DNA of 64,000 bases from Gaeumannomyces sp. JS-464 (GCA_002197995.1 NGZR01000001.1:9486001-9550000), one strand, 5' to 3'; positions 1-12,400 are shown, counted from the first letter of the stretch. The notes: a model not told the origin generated them from the letters alone. Made by a program: numbers and translations.

Positions 1-3000
1 GGCGTGTTACGCTACCAAACGATAAACTACCGTTTTTCGCAAACGCGGTAGCAACGGGGGCCGGCAGCTTACCGCCACTTACAAATCTATACACGGCGGA
101 TTACTTGGATAAAGCGGCCGAGGCATTAATAAACCTATTAAAAAATGCGTTAATAGCTTTCGGCCGAAGTTTAAAGCTAAAAGAAAAGGCTAACCTTGGT
201 GGAACGAAAAGTGCGCCAACGCCCAACGGAACTTTGCAAAGCTATAGCAAACGGCGGGCCTTTTACGGCCGAAGCCCGCTTTTTAAAAGCAACGGTCCAG
301 GCGGCCAAAAAACAGTATTAGGCCAGCGTGCTGGAAAAAGTGGATTCCTCGAAAGCGTTATACCGTACTGTAAAGTGGCATAAATTTGCACCCGCTATAC
401 GGCTTCCCCCGTTAAATATTAACGAGGAGGTTATAATAGCCCCAAAAGATAAAGCGGAAGCATTAGGCCGTAAAATCCTCCGTAGGTTTACGGCGGAAAA
501 CGACCTATAAAAAACCCGTTGCAATAAAAGGCTACTTAAAAGACGGCACAATTCCCGTGGGACCCCCACGTTCCTTTAAAGGAATGCCGGAAGTGCATTA
601 TTGGCACGGCAAACACGGCCCTAGGCGTCGACTTTTTAACGGTTAAACTGCTTACAACGGTATGGCCGGCAATAGGGGAATACGTTAAAGCCCTTTTCGA
701 AGCCTGCCTTAAAGCCGGGCACCACCCTGGCCTTTTCCGCACAGCGGAAGTGGTTATGCTAAAAAAGCCAAACAAAACGGATATAACGGACCCAAAATCC
801 TACCGCCCGATAGCCCTACTTCCGTGCTTAAAAAAGGGTTAAAACGTTTGGTAGCGTTACGAATAGCCTCCTTCGCGTTACAATACGGGCTAATAGCCCC
901 GCAACACGCCGGGGCTACCCCGAAAAAGGCTGCCACGATTTAACGGCGTGCGTAGCCCACGAAGTGGAACGGGCCTTTTAAAAGCGTAAATCGGCCGCCC
1001 TCGTTACTATAAATGTACAAAAAGCCTTCGATGCTGTACTCCGCCGAAAGCTTTTTCGGAAGCTTTTAAACCAAGGCTAAAACCTAACGTTAGTACGATA
1101 AGTATTATCCTTTGCAAGAAACAGGGTGGTTAAAATGCGGTTGGAAAACGCTGCGGCACCCCCTTTTTCCCCGGATTGCGGGCTTCCTTAAAAGTTACCG
1201 GCATTACCGGTCCTATTTATGCTTTATATGGCCGAAATCCTACCTAAAGCAAAAGCGGTTAAGTACGGATACGCGGACGATATAGGCATTTGCGTAACGG
1301 GTAGCATTCCGGAGGAGTGCTTTCGTAAAGCAGGGGCTACGGTAACGGAAATCCTACGTTAGGGAAGGGTTAACAAAGTGGCTTTCGACCCGGGAAAGTG
1401 CGAACTTATGCATTTTTCCAGGCGGAAAAACCCTGTAACCCCAGCGGTTACGGCGGAAAGCCTTACCATCCAACAAGCTACAGGAGTTTTACGGTAGTTA
1501 GGGGTTTTTTTCGACCAAAGGCTTAACTTTAAAGCCTACGTCGATAATAGGGCTGCAAAAGCTTAAAGCGTTGCTAACCACCTCCGGAGGCTTACGAATT
1601 TAATAAGGGGGATACCGGCACATTCGGTTTACAAAGCCGTTACGACGGTTATAATCCGTACGGCTTTATACGGGGCCGAAGTATGGTATAAGGGCAAAAC
1701 CAAACCACATCCATATAAGCCGGCATAATAGCAAATTATCCGCTAAGGCCATTTAATCGAACGGGTCGATAAAGCTTTAACCGCGTCCTTCCGGGCAATA
1801 GCTCCGGCTTGGAAAACCGCACCGATAAACGCTTTACATTACGAATCCGGCATTCCAAACGCCCAAGCGCTTTTAAAACAAGCCCGCTTCCGTTTTGCGG
1901 CCCGTATAAATACGGTACCGGAAAATCACCCCCTAGCCGCAGCGGCCCGGCTGGCTTTTAACGCCCGAAGGCCTAAGGCAGGCCTGCCCGGCAAGCTTAC
2001 AACCTCGTTGCAAAGGACGGCCGAACTCCTTCCGGTTTGCACTCGCCCGAACTATATCCTTTATAAATATACGGGGTTTACGATGGCTACATAAGAAAAG
2101 CCCGTAACCGCAAAAGCTTTTATAGCGTAGCTTTATACCCTTCCACTTACCGACGTTATAATATATAGCGACGGGTTTAAAGCAAAGGACGGGGCAGTTG
2201 GATACGGCTGGGTAATATATTAAGCCGGTTAACGCAAACTTTCCGGGCACGGCCGGTTAGCGCACCCGGCGGAAATATTCGACGGCGAAGCGGAAAGGGC
2301 CTAAATGGGCCTCCGTAAAGCCGTTTAAAGCTTTCGCAACTGCACTTTCCACTTGTGCCTCGATAACACCTCGGCGGCCAACGGCTATTTAAACACGGCC
2401 TTTAATAGTTTATAAGGGGCTTTTAAAAAAATCCATTGCTTTATAAAATAAACACCAGGTATACGTACGTTAATCCCCGGGCTATATGGGAATCCCCGGA
2501 AACGAAAAGGCAAACGCCGAAGCAAAGTTGGGATCGGCCTTGCCAATACCTTAACATTTCAAACTAACGGTGGCCGGAGTAAAAGCTTTAGCCCGGAAAA
2601 CAGCCCGGGACGCCCGGAACGCATGGTTTAAAAACAACTTTCCGGATCGGTATAAGGCTATAAGCCTCCCGCCGGTACCACAACACACGCCCGAAGCGTT
2701 ACAGCTGTACCGGAGGGTATTACAACGGCTAATAACCGCACGCACCGGTTACGGGGATTTCGACTGGTACCACCGAAAGTTCCAACACGAAAACGATAAC
2801 CCGTGCCGTTGCGGGCGAAATAAGTCCCCTTTCCACCCTGTATTTTGCAAACTGGCTAGGGCGGCAAAAAACAAATGGCCTATAGCGGACCTTCCCCCGG
2901 CCTTCGATAAGCCCGGATATTGGAAACGGCTTTTCCAAAAGCCCTCCCTTTTTACTTCGTTCGTTAAAGCCACCAACTATTACATTATCGCCGGACGATA

Positions 3001-3001
3001 A
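1..3001 (+). pseudogene. LINE-1 ORF2 remnant: reverse transcriptase - RNase H
   Basis: In life this polyprotein would copy LINE RNA at the nicked target. Visible motifs are a palm-start segment LKKPNKTDITDPKSYRPIAL near 760-815, the catalytic YADDIGI at 1269-1289, an RNase H motif IYSDG near 2160, its downstream FDGEAERA near 2278-2301, and a C-terminal CRCGRNKSPFHPVFC zinc-knuckle-like motif near 2800-2850. The last 143 codons (2570-3001) are uninterrupted, ending at the TAA at 2999. Earlier parts contain many TAA/TAG codons at expected Gln/Trp positions plus frameshifts, so the gene is dead. YADD itself survives. Confidence 0.9.
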
Positions 3002-3425
3002 TAACAAAGCCTAAAAAGCTTATATTTAACCTTTTCCTTTATACTATTAAGATTAACAATAGGCTCGTTAATCCCCCGCACTTTAGGCCGGGCTTAAAGG
3101 AGGTTCCGAAAACCCCCTCCCTCGCCCAAACCCGGCTTTACCCCTTTTCCGGCATACCCGCCGGCTAATAGCATTACTACCACCCGCAGCGCTTTATAAC
3201 GCCCCGGCGTATTTTTACGCCTTATTGTCGATTGCCCGCTCGCTAACAAGGAGCCCCGGAATGCGGCCCGACCCCCGTGTGCCTTCGGGTTTAATTTGTT
3301 AGCCGCTTTAATAGCAGCATATAGCCTAGTGTTAAGCTTAAATAGCGCTAGCACGTTATATGCCTCTTAGGAAGCAGGGATTGGTAGATCCCGATTTACT
3401 AACGTTAAATATACTTTTTTTCTCT
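3002..3425 (+). other. LINE-1 3' UTR
   Basis: Non-coding tail of LINE-1. It shares blocks such as GATTAACAATAGG and GGCCGGGCTTAAA with the LINE-2 tail at 38700-38760, and both end in a T/C-rich stretch after GTTAAATATA. No ORF is credible here. Confidence 0.8.
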
Positions 3426-3940
3426 TTCCAAAACGCCCCAAACAGCTAAAAACGCAACTTCGCAATTCGAACACATTAAAACTCGGATTTCCAATTACCA
3501 AAGCAGCTTTCCGTTACCCATGCTATCGGTTGTGGACCAATTAACGAAAAGGGCTAAAGCAATTATGCATCGGGTTAACCTTAAAAGAAAAGTGCTCCAA
3601 ATTATAAAAGGCGAACGAAGCGCTAAATAAACGCCGGAGGGCTAAAAAAACGCGTGTTCGATAAAAAGGGTCACATACTATTAAAAAAGTACGAAATGCT
3701 TTAAACCAGGAAAAGCTGGATAGGCAGTTATAGCAAAAAATGCGCGATTATAGGGGTTAAAAAAAAAGGGCGACGACGACTCGTTAGCGATATAACACCT
3801 GCGGCAAAACCGGATACAATACGCGCATTTGCCAAAAGGAAGTAAAAACGTTCGATATATATAGTTCCGAGTAGTTTAAATGGATTCCTAGCGTTGTTAG
3901 GTTGGCATACGCGTCGATTAACCGAAAGTCGGGTATCGGT
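3426..3940 (+). pseudogene. pogo-2: 3' fragment of a pogo/Fot1 transposase
   Basis: Closely matches the last third of the pogo-3 transposase at 46450-46955. It includes the C-terminal zinc knuckle, read as TCGKTGYNTRIC near 3800-3835, where His appears as Tyr (CAT to TAT). The 5' two thirds are absent; LINE-1 abuts it, so LINE-1 probably inserted here and the rest lies left of the window. After the shared GTCGGGT near 3929 the sequence diverges from the pogo-1 and pogo-3 ends, so no normal right TIR is visible and the junction with F is not resolved. Confidence 0.75.
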
Positions 3941-3943
3941 AAT

Positions 3944-4119
3944 CCACTCGCTTGTTTAATCCATTTACTTGTAAACCACGTTAAACGAAACGAACGAATT
4001 AAATTATAAAATAGTATTTACGTTATTACGTTAATTATAAATAAAATAACTGGGTATAATTATTCCTTATAATTTAATTCGCTTATAACAGTTTAATTTA
4101 TAAAAATATAAAAATTATA
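3944..4119 (+). mobile_element. Chromovirus F, left fragment (integrase)
   Basis: This short piece aligns with the integrase C-terminal part of element B at 51950-52115, including the region encoding the family's QTxRTNQ motif. It stops at the TA in 4118-4119. The homologous sequence resumes at 20387 with TACCGTTTTATAC, exactly as in B after position 52112. The 16 kb between is therefore an insertion (pogo-1). Confidence 0.8.
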
Positions 4120-4165
4120 ACGTAATCCACTAGTGTGTGCCACACATTAATATGTGCTATAATTA
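4120..4165 (+). repeat. pogo-1 left terminal inverted repeat
   Basis: Begins ACGTAATCCAC and contains two copies of a roughly 17-bp unit with a TGTGCCACA-like core, the second RIP-altered. The reverse complement of 20341-20386 matches it apart from C/T and G/A changes. The doubled subterminal unit may be the transposase binding site (inference from pogo/CENP-B-like DNA binding). Confidence 0.85.
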
Positions 4166-4309
4166 ACGCGCCCACGCGTTAATCCAACTTTATCCACGAA
4201 TAGCACCACAATAAACGATAGCAAACAAAAACGACGAACGCAAGATTGTTTTAGCCTTTCGAGCGATCGCATCGAATCCATAGTTAAGTATCCGGGGCGC
4301 CGCCAAAAT
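4166..4309 (+). pseudogene. pogo-1 5' UTR and start of the transposase gene
   Basis: Corresponds in position to 45183-45330 of pogo-3, which holds the start codon and the Psq-type helix-turn-helix. Here the match is weak and the segment ends in the 5-bp duplication AAAAT (4305-4309) where G inserted. It continues after 18704. Confidence 0.55.
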
Positions 4310-4593
4310 TGTAAAAAGGCTCGCCGCGATAGTAGCGGGCCACCGCCATAGCAAAAAGCCTTAGCCCTGTTTACGGGCCCGAGCCACGTAAAAGCTTAAA
4401 GCACCCTAAGCACGTAATAAGGGGCCCAAAAGGGGCCACGCTACTTAAGCAGCTTGTAAAAAGCAATTCCCAAATTGCCGGAACAAATTAAAATTGTTAT
4501 ATTTACCTTATAGCAATATAGGCTTTTAACCCTTAATCACCGTTTACGGTTATCGTAATTACCTTATACAAGCCTTCGGCTTACCTCGTAACA
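4310..4593 (+). repeat. G 5' LTR (284 bp)
   Basis: Starts TG and ends CA. It matches the 3' LTR over its full length with mostly C/T and G/A differences. It is preceded by the target duplication AAAAT. Confidence 0.92.
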
Positions 4594-4954
4594 TTTTTTA
4601 GCTTTTACCATCCTTTTAAAAATACGAGCCGTTTATTATAAACGCAAACGGTTAATCGAACACGACGCCGGGCACGGCAACCCAAGGAAAGCCGCTGCCC
4701 CGTGTTTTAGCGCGACCCACTACTCGCTCGCAAACGGCACGTCGTTAATCCGCGATTCCTTCGGGGCTTAAAAAAGGATTTCGAAATCTTTTTAAACAAG
4801 AAAGCAATTACGTTTTGGAAACCTTATAAACTAAATGCATCGTGGCTCCCGAAAGCGAAGCTACGCTTTAAATCCGCTTACCTTCCTGTTAGGAAAGTCG
4901 AGCTAAAACGATACCTTTAAAAACGGCCACGTTCGTAACGAAACCGACGATAAC
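4594..4954 (+). other. G leader next to the 5' LTR, up to the H insertion
   Basis: Untranslated leader or gag start of G. Begins TTTTTAGCTTTTACCATCC directly after the LTR, where the primer-binding site should be; I cannot assign the tRNA. No gag motif is readable. Ends at H's duplication ATAAC (4950-4954). Confidence 0.5.
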
Positions 4955-5124
4955 TATTAAAGGTGGCCTAAAGTCACGTGGGTGGCAACTGGTGCCCTAT
5001 AGCTTTAAGCCTATGCACTGGCCCTAGTATTTTAACTTGCGCGCGCCCTAGCCCGCGATCCAGTAAAATAGCTAAAAAACAATTACTAATCACTTTGGGT
5101 GCCTGTTATCGCGCACCTCCATTA
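4955..5124 (+). repeat. H 5' LTR (170 bp)
   Basis: Begins TATTAAAGG, ancestrally TGTT as in the right copy, and ends CTCCATTA. The G to A change at the second base is a RIP-type difference between the two LTRs. It is followed by GGTTATAAGC, the expected primer-binding position. Confidence 0.93.
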
Positions 5125-5299
5125 GGTTATAAGCTTTCGCGCCACCGTTAACGATATTTTTGCCTAATTAGGAAAGATTAACGGTGCACGAGTTATTTCC
5201 CGTTGCTTGCGTTTTCCCGCCGTGGATTACGGGCGAGGCGCAGCAGTTAAAAAACCGTTAAACGATAATTAATAAGGCCGCGTTCGGCGCCGATTAGCA

Positions 5300-6350
5300 A
5301 CTATAACAAAGCAATAACGATAACCCTTTTAGCGCTTAAAAGCACCATTTCCCTTGCAATCCAACGCCTTTGTACGCGTTAAAAGTGCTAACAAAGTCGC
5401 TAAAATGGCGGAATACCGCGAAGTCGCAGTAAAGGTCCCGGACTTGCTAGGGCCTTTTAATTTAAAAATATAAAAGCGCACCATCCGGGTGCATTTAACC
5501 GCTTCCCGTAACATTTCCTTTATATTTGCTAACCTTCCGGCCAAACCGGTTAAAGCGGAGGATTACGAAACTGTACAGTTATAGGCTTTTAAAAGGATAT
5601 TAACATGGTATTGCATTCGTAACAATATCGAAAAAATAACCACAAACCTGGAAAAGGCCGGTTGGGACCGCTTTAAAAACGACGAGGATTAAAACCTAAA
5701 AGCTTTTTGGGATAAGGTAATTAGCATTATTAAAGTTACCGCTAACGGCCGTTTTAACGCCCTAATTAACGAACATTATATAATTTCGGTGGAAAAGTTT
5801 AACAGTAACGTTAAAAAGTATACGAACCGCTGGTTACAAATAAAGCAGGCCCTAAATTAAGTTAACATTAACATTCCGGATCGGATGTTTATAAGGAGCC
5901 TCGTTAACGGGCTTAACGCCATTTACCTTTTTGCGGTGGTTATAGCTTTAAGGAATTGTAAAAGCGAGCGCCGCATTCCCGCTAACTTTATTTCGAAAGT
6001 GCTCGAAAACACGGCGGTTATAAAGGCTTCGAAATTAAAAGCTATAACTAATACTAACAAAAAGCCGAAGGGATTTTAAAAGCCGAGGCCTTGTAATAAA
6101 AAGGGTTGCATTATCGTTTCGCGTGCTTTTTACCACGATAAGTGCGGTAAACATTACAAAGGCGGTAACGACAACTGCTAGCTTTTGCACCCTAAGCTCG
6201 AAAAGGCTTAAAAGGCCAAATATCCGGAGCGGCGCTTCCAGCGAGGCAATAAGGCAGCCAACGAGGTTACAGCTAACCCGAAGGCTACCGACCATACTAG
6301 TGGTGTACCGGTTAATCGGGGCAGTGCTAGCTAATACAACATAGCTAATA
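5300..6350 (+). pseudogene. H gag remnant
   Basis: Capsid-like part of the copia polyprotein. A degraded zinc knuckle reads KCGKHYKGGNDNC near 6135-6175, followed by a WLLHPKLE-like motif with Trp as TAG, common after the knuckle in fungal copia elements. Start codon not identifiable. Several in-frame TAA/TAG codons. Confidence 0.7.
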
Positions 6351-6379
6351 CCGCTTTAAGCAATGTTAACAGTGCCCGT

Positions 6380-7849
6380 AACGCCGTAATAATCAACTCC
6401 GGCTCGTTTAAACACCATTTTAACGATCGCAAATGGTTCACCTCGCTAAAAAAGCGCGAGGTTTTTTACAACGCTACTACGGCCAACGGCGGCGCCCAAG
6501 TTTCCGTTAAAAAAGGCACCGTCGAAATGCATTAGCGCAATAAGGCGGGCGTTATTACAGTTACTTTACAAGCAATCTTTACGCTTAAATCCCCTTTTAA
6601 CCTTTTCAATTTTAGTAAAATGCGCAAAGCAGGTTTAAAAGACGATTAAACCGATCACTTCGTAACGCCCGACGATAAATGGTTAGGCAATTACCAAATT
6701 AATAATAACGTACTAATTGCTAACGTTAACGTGCCCGCAAACGCGCCCTCGGGTTTTATAGCTTTAAATAACGCACTTAACGGAGGAAACCAACCGACGG
6801 AAGCTAACGCACCAATTACGACAAGGCGCCCGGTGCCTTACGTAATAATGCATCGGCGTTTAATGCATGCTAATAAGGAAGCGGTAATAACGGCCTACCG
6901 CGTTATAGGCATTAAAGTTAGCTATTTCGAAGCATTAAAGCATACTTATAACGGCTGTTTAAAAAGCAAAGCGACCTAAATTATCGGCAATCGTTACTTC
7001 CACCGCACTACCCGCTTTTTAAACCGTATTTATATGGATACACTAACCATTTCGCCTACTTTATACGGCGGATATAATTACGCCGTCCATATTACTAATA
7101 AGGTAATTACTTTTAGCTAAGTGATTTTTGCAATTAGCAAAGCCAATACGGAGATTTTTACGAAGGTTTGTAATTAAATTAGCTATATTAAATTCCAATT
7201 AAGTATTAAAATACAAGCAATCCACACGGACGGTGGCACGGAGTTTAACCCGGAAAAGCTAAAAGCTTATTGCACTGCTTAAAGCAAAGCTTGCGAAATT
7301 AACCCGGCGCGATGCCCGGAAATAAACAGCATCGTTAAGCGTGCTAACCGTACTATACTTAACGCGGCTCGCACCGGGATTAACGCTAACGGCTTGCATA
7401 AAAAATACTAGGTATATGCTTTACAAGCAGCGAAAAAGGTGCTAAATTACACCCCAAATACAGCTTTTAGCGGTAAGGAAAGCCCGCACGAGGCGTGGGC
7501 AAAAGCAATCGGCTTTAACGAGGAGTATTACCAACCACCAATCCGTACTTTCCGCACTTAGGGCGCGGTCGCCTAAGTGCTAATTAAAAACGGCAAACAA
7601 GTTAAAACTAACAAAATGGCTCTTAAAGTAACGAAAGGCCGGCTTATAAGCTGGAAAGGCCTTTATAACGAAATCCTGCTAGTTAAGCCGGATGGTATTA
7701 ACAAGGTTTTCCGTTGCCGTAACGCACGAATTAACGAAAGCGCTAATAAGCGCCGGAAATCGCTTTATAACTTTGTTAAAAAGGCGATTACCACTAATAC
7801 GGTTAACGAGGCCGTTGTTAAAAACCTTTACTTTATAAAAAGCATTTAG
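6380..7849 (+). pseudogene. H protease, pre-integrase and integrase remnant
   Basis: The protease active site reads INSG near 6390 where the family has LDSG, a GAC to AAC change that removes the catalytic Asp. The family's NDRKWF motif follows. The GAG-pre-integrase motif MHRRLMHAN is near 6848-6875. The integrase core shows HTDGGTEF near 7210-7240 and PEINSIVKRANRT near 7318-7355. The stretch 7577-7849 is open for 90 codons and gives the integrase C-terminal region (KGRLISWKGLYNEILLVKP). Confidence 0.88.
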
Positions 7850-7892
7850 GTTTATAATATTGGCTTAACTACTAATTCCACCGATAGTAACG

Positions 7893-10140
7893 ATGGTAAC
7901 ACCGGTGCAACTGGCGATATTGCCAGCCCCGGAGGTGATAACGATTTATCGCTTGCGGAAAAAAACCGGGGAAACCGAAGCGGAAAACGAGGAGCCTGCC
8001 GTTGCAAAGCTTAAAAAGCTTAAAAAGCCCGCCGGCCCGGGTATGCCAATACCCGAGGGAACTTCCAAGCTTGGTAACGAGGCGGTTACGGTGCCCGCAG
8101 CGCTTAAAAAAAGGACCTGCAAAAAGCGGCCGCCGCCCCCGCCAAGTAACCGGCGATTAAGGGAGCGCTTAACGGCCCCTAAGTATTATAAAGTTTTAAC
8201 ACTAAAAACTTGCAAAAAAAGGGAGCCCGCGAAAGCATTTACAACGGCTCGCTTTAAATTTAAAAATATTAAAAAAATGGCGGAAAAGGATCCGGGTAAC
8301 CTTAAAAGCGCCGGAAACGACGAAAGCTTCCACAGCTTTAATACGAATATTAAAACTGCCGAGGAAACTGCCCGAAAAACGGGTTTTACACTCGTTAACA
8401 TTACGTACCCGGATAACGATATCGTTTTACCTCAAAAGATCGGCGGTTTTAAAATCCTTAACCTCGCGCTTTTCGGCGTCGCTACGGTGCCGAGAACACC
8501 GTATATTCCGGCCTATTATTACAACGCGGTAAAGCACGAAACCGAGTACGAGCGATATTACAAACCAGCAATATAAAAGCAAATTAATACGCTGCTCGAA
8601 AAAAGCACGTAAGTGCTAAAAAAATTGCCCCGGGCGCTAAAACACTGCCGAGCAAATGGGTATACGTGCTTAAGCTAACGGCTTAACGGCGCTTTTAAAA
8701 AGATTAAAACGCGTTAAATCGTTTGCGGCAATTACGACGATATTTCGGGCGAGGATAAAGCTGCAACGTACGCGGTAATCGCTTATACAGCATTTACGAG
8801 GGTTTTTTATGCTTATGGCCGTTAACAACTTTAAATACCGCCAATTCGACTTTGTAACTGCCTATTTTAGCGCTATTATACCTAATAACGTTATGGTATA
8901 CGTATAGCAACTTTAAAGCATTCCGGTTAGGCAGAAAAGCTATTATTGCCGCTTAAAAAAAACACTTTACGGCTTTCGCAAATCGCTTTTGTGGTGGTAT
9001 TAAACGATTACTCCGGAGCTCGAAGCATTTGGCTTTAGGCCGATTTACCAAAACGTTTGCTTTTACCGCAAAAAGGAAACGGGCGCCATGCTATTGCTTT
9101 ACGTGAACGATTTTCAAATTGCCGCTCGTACGGTTACGAAAATTAAAGCCATCGCTAACGAGGTGGGTAACCGGTTCGAAATAACCGCTTTAGGTAACGT
9201 AAAACGTTTTTCGGTATGCAAATTGTAAAGGATCGTTAACGAAGGACTGTAAGCTTTTACCAACGCATTATATTAATAAAATTATCACTAAATACGAACG
9301 GGAAAACCTTAAGGCAGTAAAAACGCCTTAGCCTTTTAGCTTTATGCCGATCATTTGGGACCCTTTCCCGCACGAGGAGGTTTTACGCTACCAATCGGAA
9401 ATAGCGAGTATTAACTACCTCGCTAGCATTACTCGCCCTAATATCACGTATACCGTAAGGAGGTTGCAAAAGGTTAACGCCAATCCGGCAACGAGCATTT
9501 AGCACTGCTAAAGCACTTTTAGCGCTACATTATTAGCATTAAAAGGCTCGCGCTCACTTTTAATGGGCCTATTTACAACGCCGAAGCGATGGGCTTAAAA
9601 GCTTACGGAAATGCCTCGTTCGCCAACTGCCTCCGTACGAGGGCATTTACAAGCGGCGTAATCGTTATACTAGCGGGTGGTCCTATTTACTGGCAATTAA
9701 AAAAGCAGACTTTTGTAACGACGTTAACGACGAAAGCGGAGTTCGTTAACCTTCTACTAACGGCCGGGCCTTACTTTGGATTAAAAGCATTTTAAAGGAA
9801 ACTGGATACCCTTAGCGAAAAACTCTCGTGGTGCATACGGATAGCGCTAACGCCCAAACGACGGTGTTAAACCCGTTAGAATTAACCCGCACCCGCATAA
9901 TTAACCTCCGCTACAAGTGGGTAATCGATGCTATAAAGCGTTAACTTTTCACCTTAAGCTAGTTAGCACGGCTAATATAAAAGCGGACGGTTTTACAAAA
10001 GGCTTAACGGCGAAGGGATAAGCGAGGTTTGTTATTTAGCTGGGAATGCAACAAATGCCGCAGTAAACGGCTTACAGGAAAACCAGGGAAACTACGAACT
10101 TGGAGGGTTACTACGTAAATGCGTGCTCGTAATGCTTTTA
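7893..10140 (+). pseudogene. H reverse transcriptase and RNase H remnant
   Basis: The first 227 codons (7893-8576) are uninterrupted and hold the linker and the start of RT. The catalytic motif is LLLYVNDFQIA with YVND at 9100-9111, ancestrally YVDD, so a polymerase Asp is lost by G to A. Downstream SEIASINYLASITRPNITY near 9400-9455 is the copia connection region. RNase H follows to about 10100. Frameshifts occur around 8810 and 9230. Confidence 0.9.
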
Positions 10141-10149
10141 AGGCCGTTG

Positions 10150-10165
10150 CATAGCTTACGGGGGG
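10150..10165 (+). promoter_or_regulatory. H polypurine tract
   Basis: CTTACGGGGGG immediately precedes the 3' LTR, the place where plus-strand priming of an LTR element starts. Short and position-based call. Confidence 0.7.
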
Positions 10166-10335
10166 TGTTAAAAGTGGCTTGAAATTACGTGGGTGGCAAC
10201 TGGTGCTTTACAGCTTTAAGCTTATGCATTAGCCCTGGTATTTTAACCTGCGCGCGCTTTAGCCCGCGATCTAATAAAGTAGCTAAGGAACAATTACCAA
10301 TTACTTCGGGTGCTTATTGTCGCGCACTTCCATTA
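10166..10335 (+). repeat. H 3' LTR (170 bp)
   Basis: Begins TGTTAAAAG and ends TTCCATTA, the same length as the 5' LTR. It is followed by the duplication ATAAC at 10336-10340, after which element G resumes. Confidence 0.93.
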
Positions 10336-10340
10336 ATAAC

Positions 10341-12400
10341 CGAATTTATAGCGACCGTCGCGATTTAATTTCGTTAAAAGCGCGAAACGATCGCGTTAAA
10401 CTTATAAACCATTAAAATATAAGCATAAAGAGGAACGCTATTAAAAGCGCCGTTAAAAGAGCTAACCACGCGTAAAACCCGCTTTTTAAAACGCAATTAG
10501 CCTCGTTTTTGTAACCTTTCGCGTTTTACCCGACGCGCGAAATTCCGCGTTTTGGGGCATTATATTACAATTACCGGGGTAAAAAAACGGGAATTTTTAG
10601 CGGACCGGCGTTTACATTCCCCAAAACCGCAGCCGTAATACGCAAAACTCCCGAAATAACAGTTTATAATTTGCCAATTTCCTTAAAAAAGTCTTTTTTG
10701 CTAAAAATAAAAATCACATACCTTTACCCGTTATACAAAACTTTTAAAATATAACGTGGAAATTTTAAAACCTTACGCTTCCTTTTCGAAATTTGAAATT
10801 AAACCCAAAATATTAGCGAAAAAAACGCGCTATATAATAAAATCCTTAAATAGGTGCAAATTATTTAAGCAATACTTTAATTGCATTACGAAATAGCTAT
10901 AAATTGAAAATTTATGCGGAAAAGCTATACGGGTTTACGTAATCCTAATAATAAACGTAAACGATTTCGTTAACTATTTGGAAAAGGACGAATAAACCTA
11001 ATTATCCAAATTTATTAAAGCTGGATTACTTATAAGCAGTTACATTAAGGATATTACGATCCCCGGTATCGTTTTTAACCAAATGGCAAATATTAGTTTA
11101 AAAAATTAAACTTAAAACTTTATAATCGGACTTTTAACAGCTATTTCGACTATCGAAAAAGTTTTCCTTTTATTTGCAAAACTAACTGTAAAATAAGTTA
11201 ATGGCAAACGCGCAAACCAATTAGACATTTCCTAAAACGTCGCTAATAGCGCGGAAAGAAAATGGCTGTAAAAAAAAGCAAATCCAACGCAAAAACGTTT
11301 AATTATCGTCCTTATTAAAAGTCCATCGAGTGTAACGAATATCCGGTACCAAGCTTAAAGAAAAAACGATAAAAACGAACGCTTAAATCGGCGGGAAAGC
11401 GCTAATAAAAAACGGACGATTCGCGCCGCTCCGACTCGAAACGCAGGACTTCCGCCGTTACGACCAAAAAACGGAAAACCTCCGTTTTTCCAAATCCAAC
11501 ACGCTTTAAGCGAAACAATCGTCGGGTTATAACGGCAAGGCCGGCGAAAACCAAACCATTCGGGTTAAAAGCCCGCAATTGCAACAATTGCGGACAGTTA
11601 AGCCACTAAACGGCCAATTGCTATTCCAAACTTAAAAAGGTAAAGGCAATCGACGCTTATTACCTTAACGACGAGAAATTCGATTATAACCGCGCTATAG
11701 CGATAAATAAAAACGAACGCGTTTTAACGCGAAACGAAAACTACCGGTCGTAATTCAATTCGAACTCCAAATCGAAAAACGAAATTTAACGTTAAATAAC
11801 CTATTTCCGCGGTTTTACATTTAAATATAAAAAGCATGGTTATTTATTTCGGACGGGTATAAATGTTTAAATTATAAACGATTAGCTAAAGTGCTAATAA
11901 ACTTTAATACGAGCGTAACGGCGAATATAATAAATTATAAGTTCGTTCGGAAGCATAAATTTAAAAGCATATATGCTATTACCGAGCTAATCGGCGTGTA
12001 AAACGCGCTATTAAATGCTACGGGGCGTATTAAATCACGCTAAAAGCATAAAATAAAAAGGGCCGAAAGCGGATATTACGGCGCTTTTTTACGCTATTCG
12101 GAAAAGCGCTAACGCTTTGGATATCCTTTTAAATACTTAATAATAACGGGAAAAGGTATTAACCTATTTAATACCGACCAATTGTAAAAGTTTAATACCG
12201 CCCGAATGTTTAAGCCAAGCGAATAAGCTGCCGTTATAACGGTAAAGTTCTTAGCATATTAAATCCAGCTTACGAAAGCGGTGGTAAAATATATACAGCG
12301 CTTACTATTAATTAAGCACTTATAAGCCGGCAATTTTGCGCTAAACGAAAAAAATAAGGAAAAGCTAACAAAGCCGTTCGACTTTTAATTATAGGCATAC
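10341..12400 (+). pseudogene. G gag and protease region, unreadable
   Basis: By position this holds gag and protease of G. No zinc knuckle or DSG/DTG motif can be read with confidence, because the frame is densely broken by TAA. One 61-codon minus-strand ORF at 11402-11587 is taken as a chance shadow. Nothing else recognisable. Confidence 0.45.

Larger units (their letters stand above)
1..3425 (+). mobile_element. LINE-1: Tad1/I-like non-LTR retrotransposon, 5' end outside window
   Basis: The body encodes reverse transcriptase and RNase H, then a Cys-rich tail, and is followed by a 3' UTR that reappears beside LINE-2 at about 38610-39084. That shared 3' part fixes the right end near 3425, where pogo transposase sequence starts. 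Order RT, RNase H, CCHC-like tail is typical of fungal Tad1-type LINEs. The upstream half, including most of the endonuclease region, is missing because the window begins inside the element. The right flank is the 3' end of a pogo element, so LINE-1 appears inserted in pogo-2. Confidence 0.9.
4955..10335 (+). mobile_element. Element H: Ty1/copia retrotransposon, complete
   Basis: Two 170-bp direct repeats (4955-5124, 10166-10335) and a perfect 5-bp duplication ATAAC (4950-4954, 10336-10340) define a 5.4 kb element. The order gag, protease, pre-integrase, integrase, RT, RNase H on the plus strand is copia. It lies inside the leader of G. Frames are RIP-damaged but both ends are intact. Unlike the other LTR elements here, there is almost no room between pol and the 3' LTR. 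Confidence 0.95.

Noticed and set aside
1933..2250. 105-codon minus-strand ORF
   Set aside because: Opposite the LINE-1 RNase H region on the plus strand.
3938..3952. TAATCCACT match to the pogo-1 left TIR at the pogo-2/F junction
   Set aside because: Only nine bases, in the wrong orientation for a right end; likely chance.
9589..9795. 68-codon ORF as a separate gene
   Set aside because: In the H RNase H region; part of copia pol.
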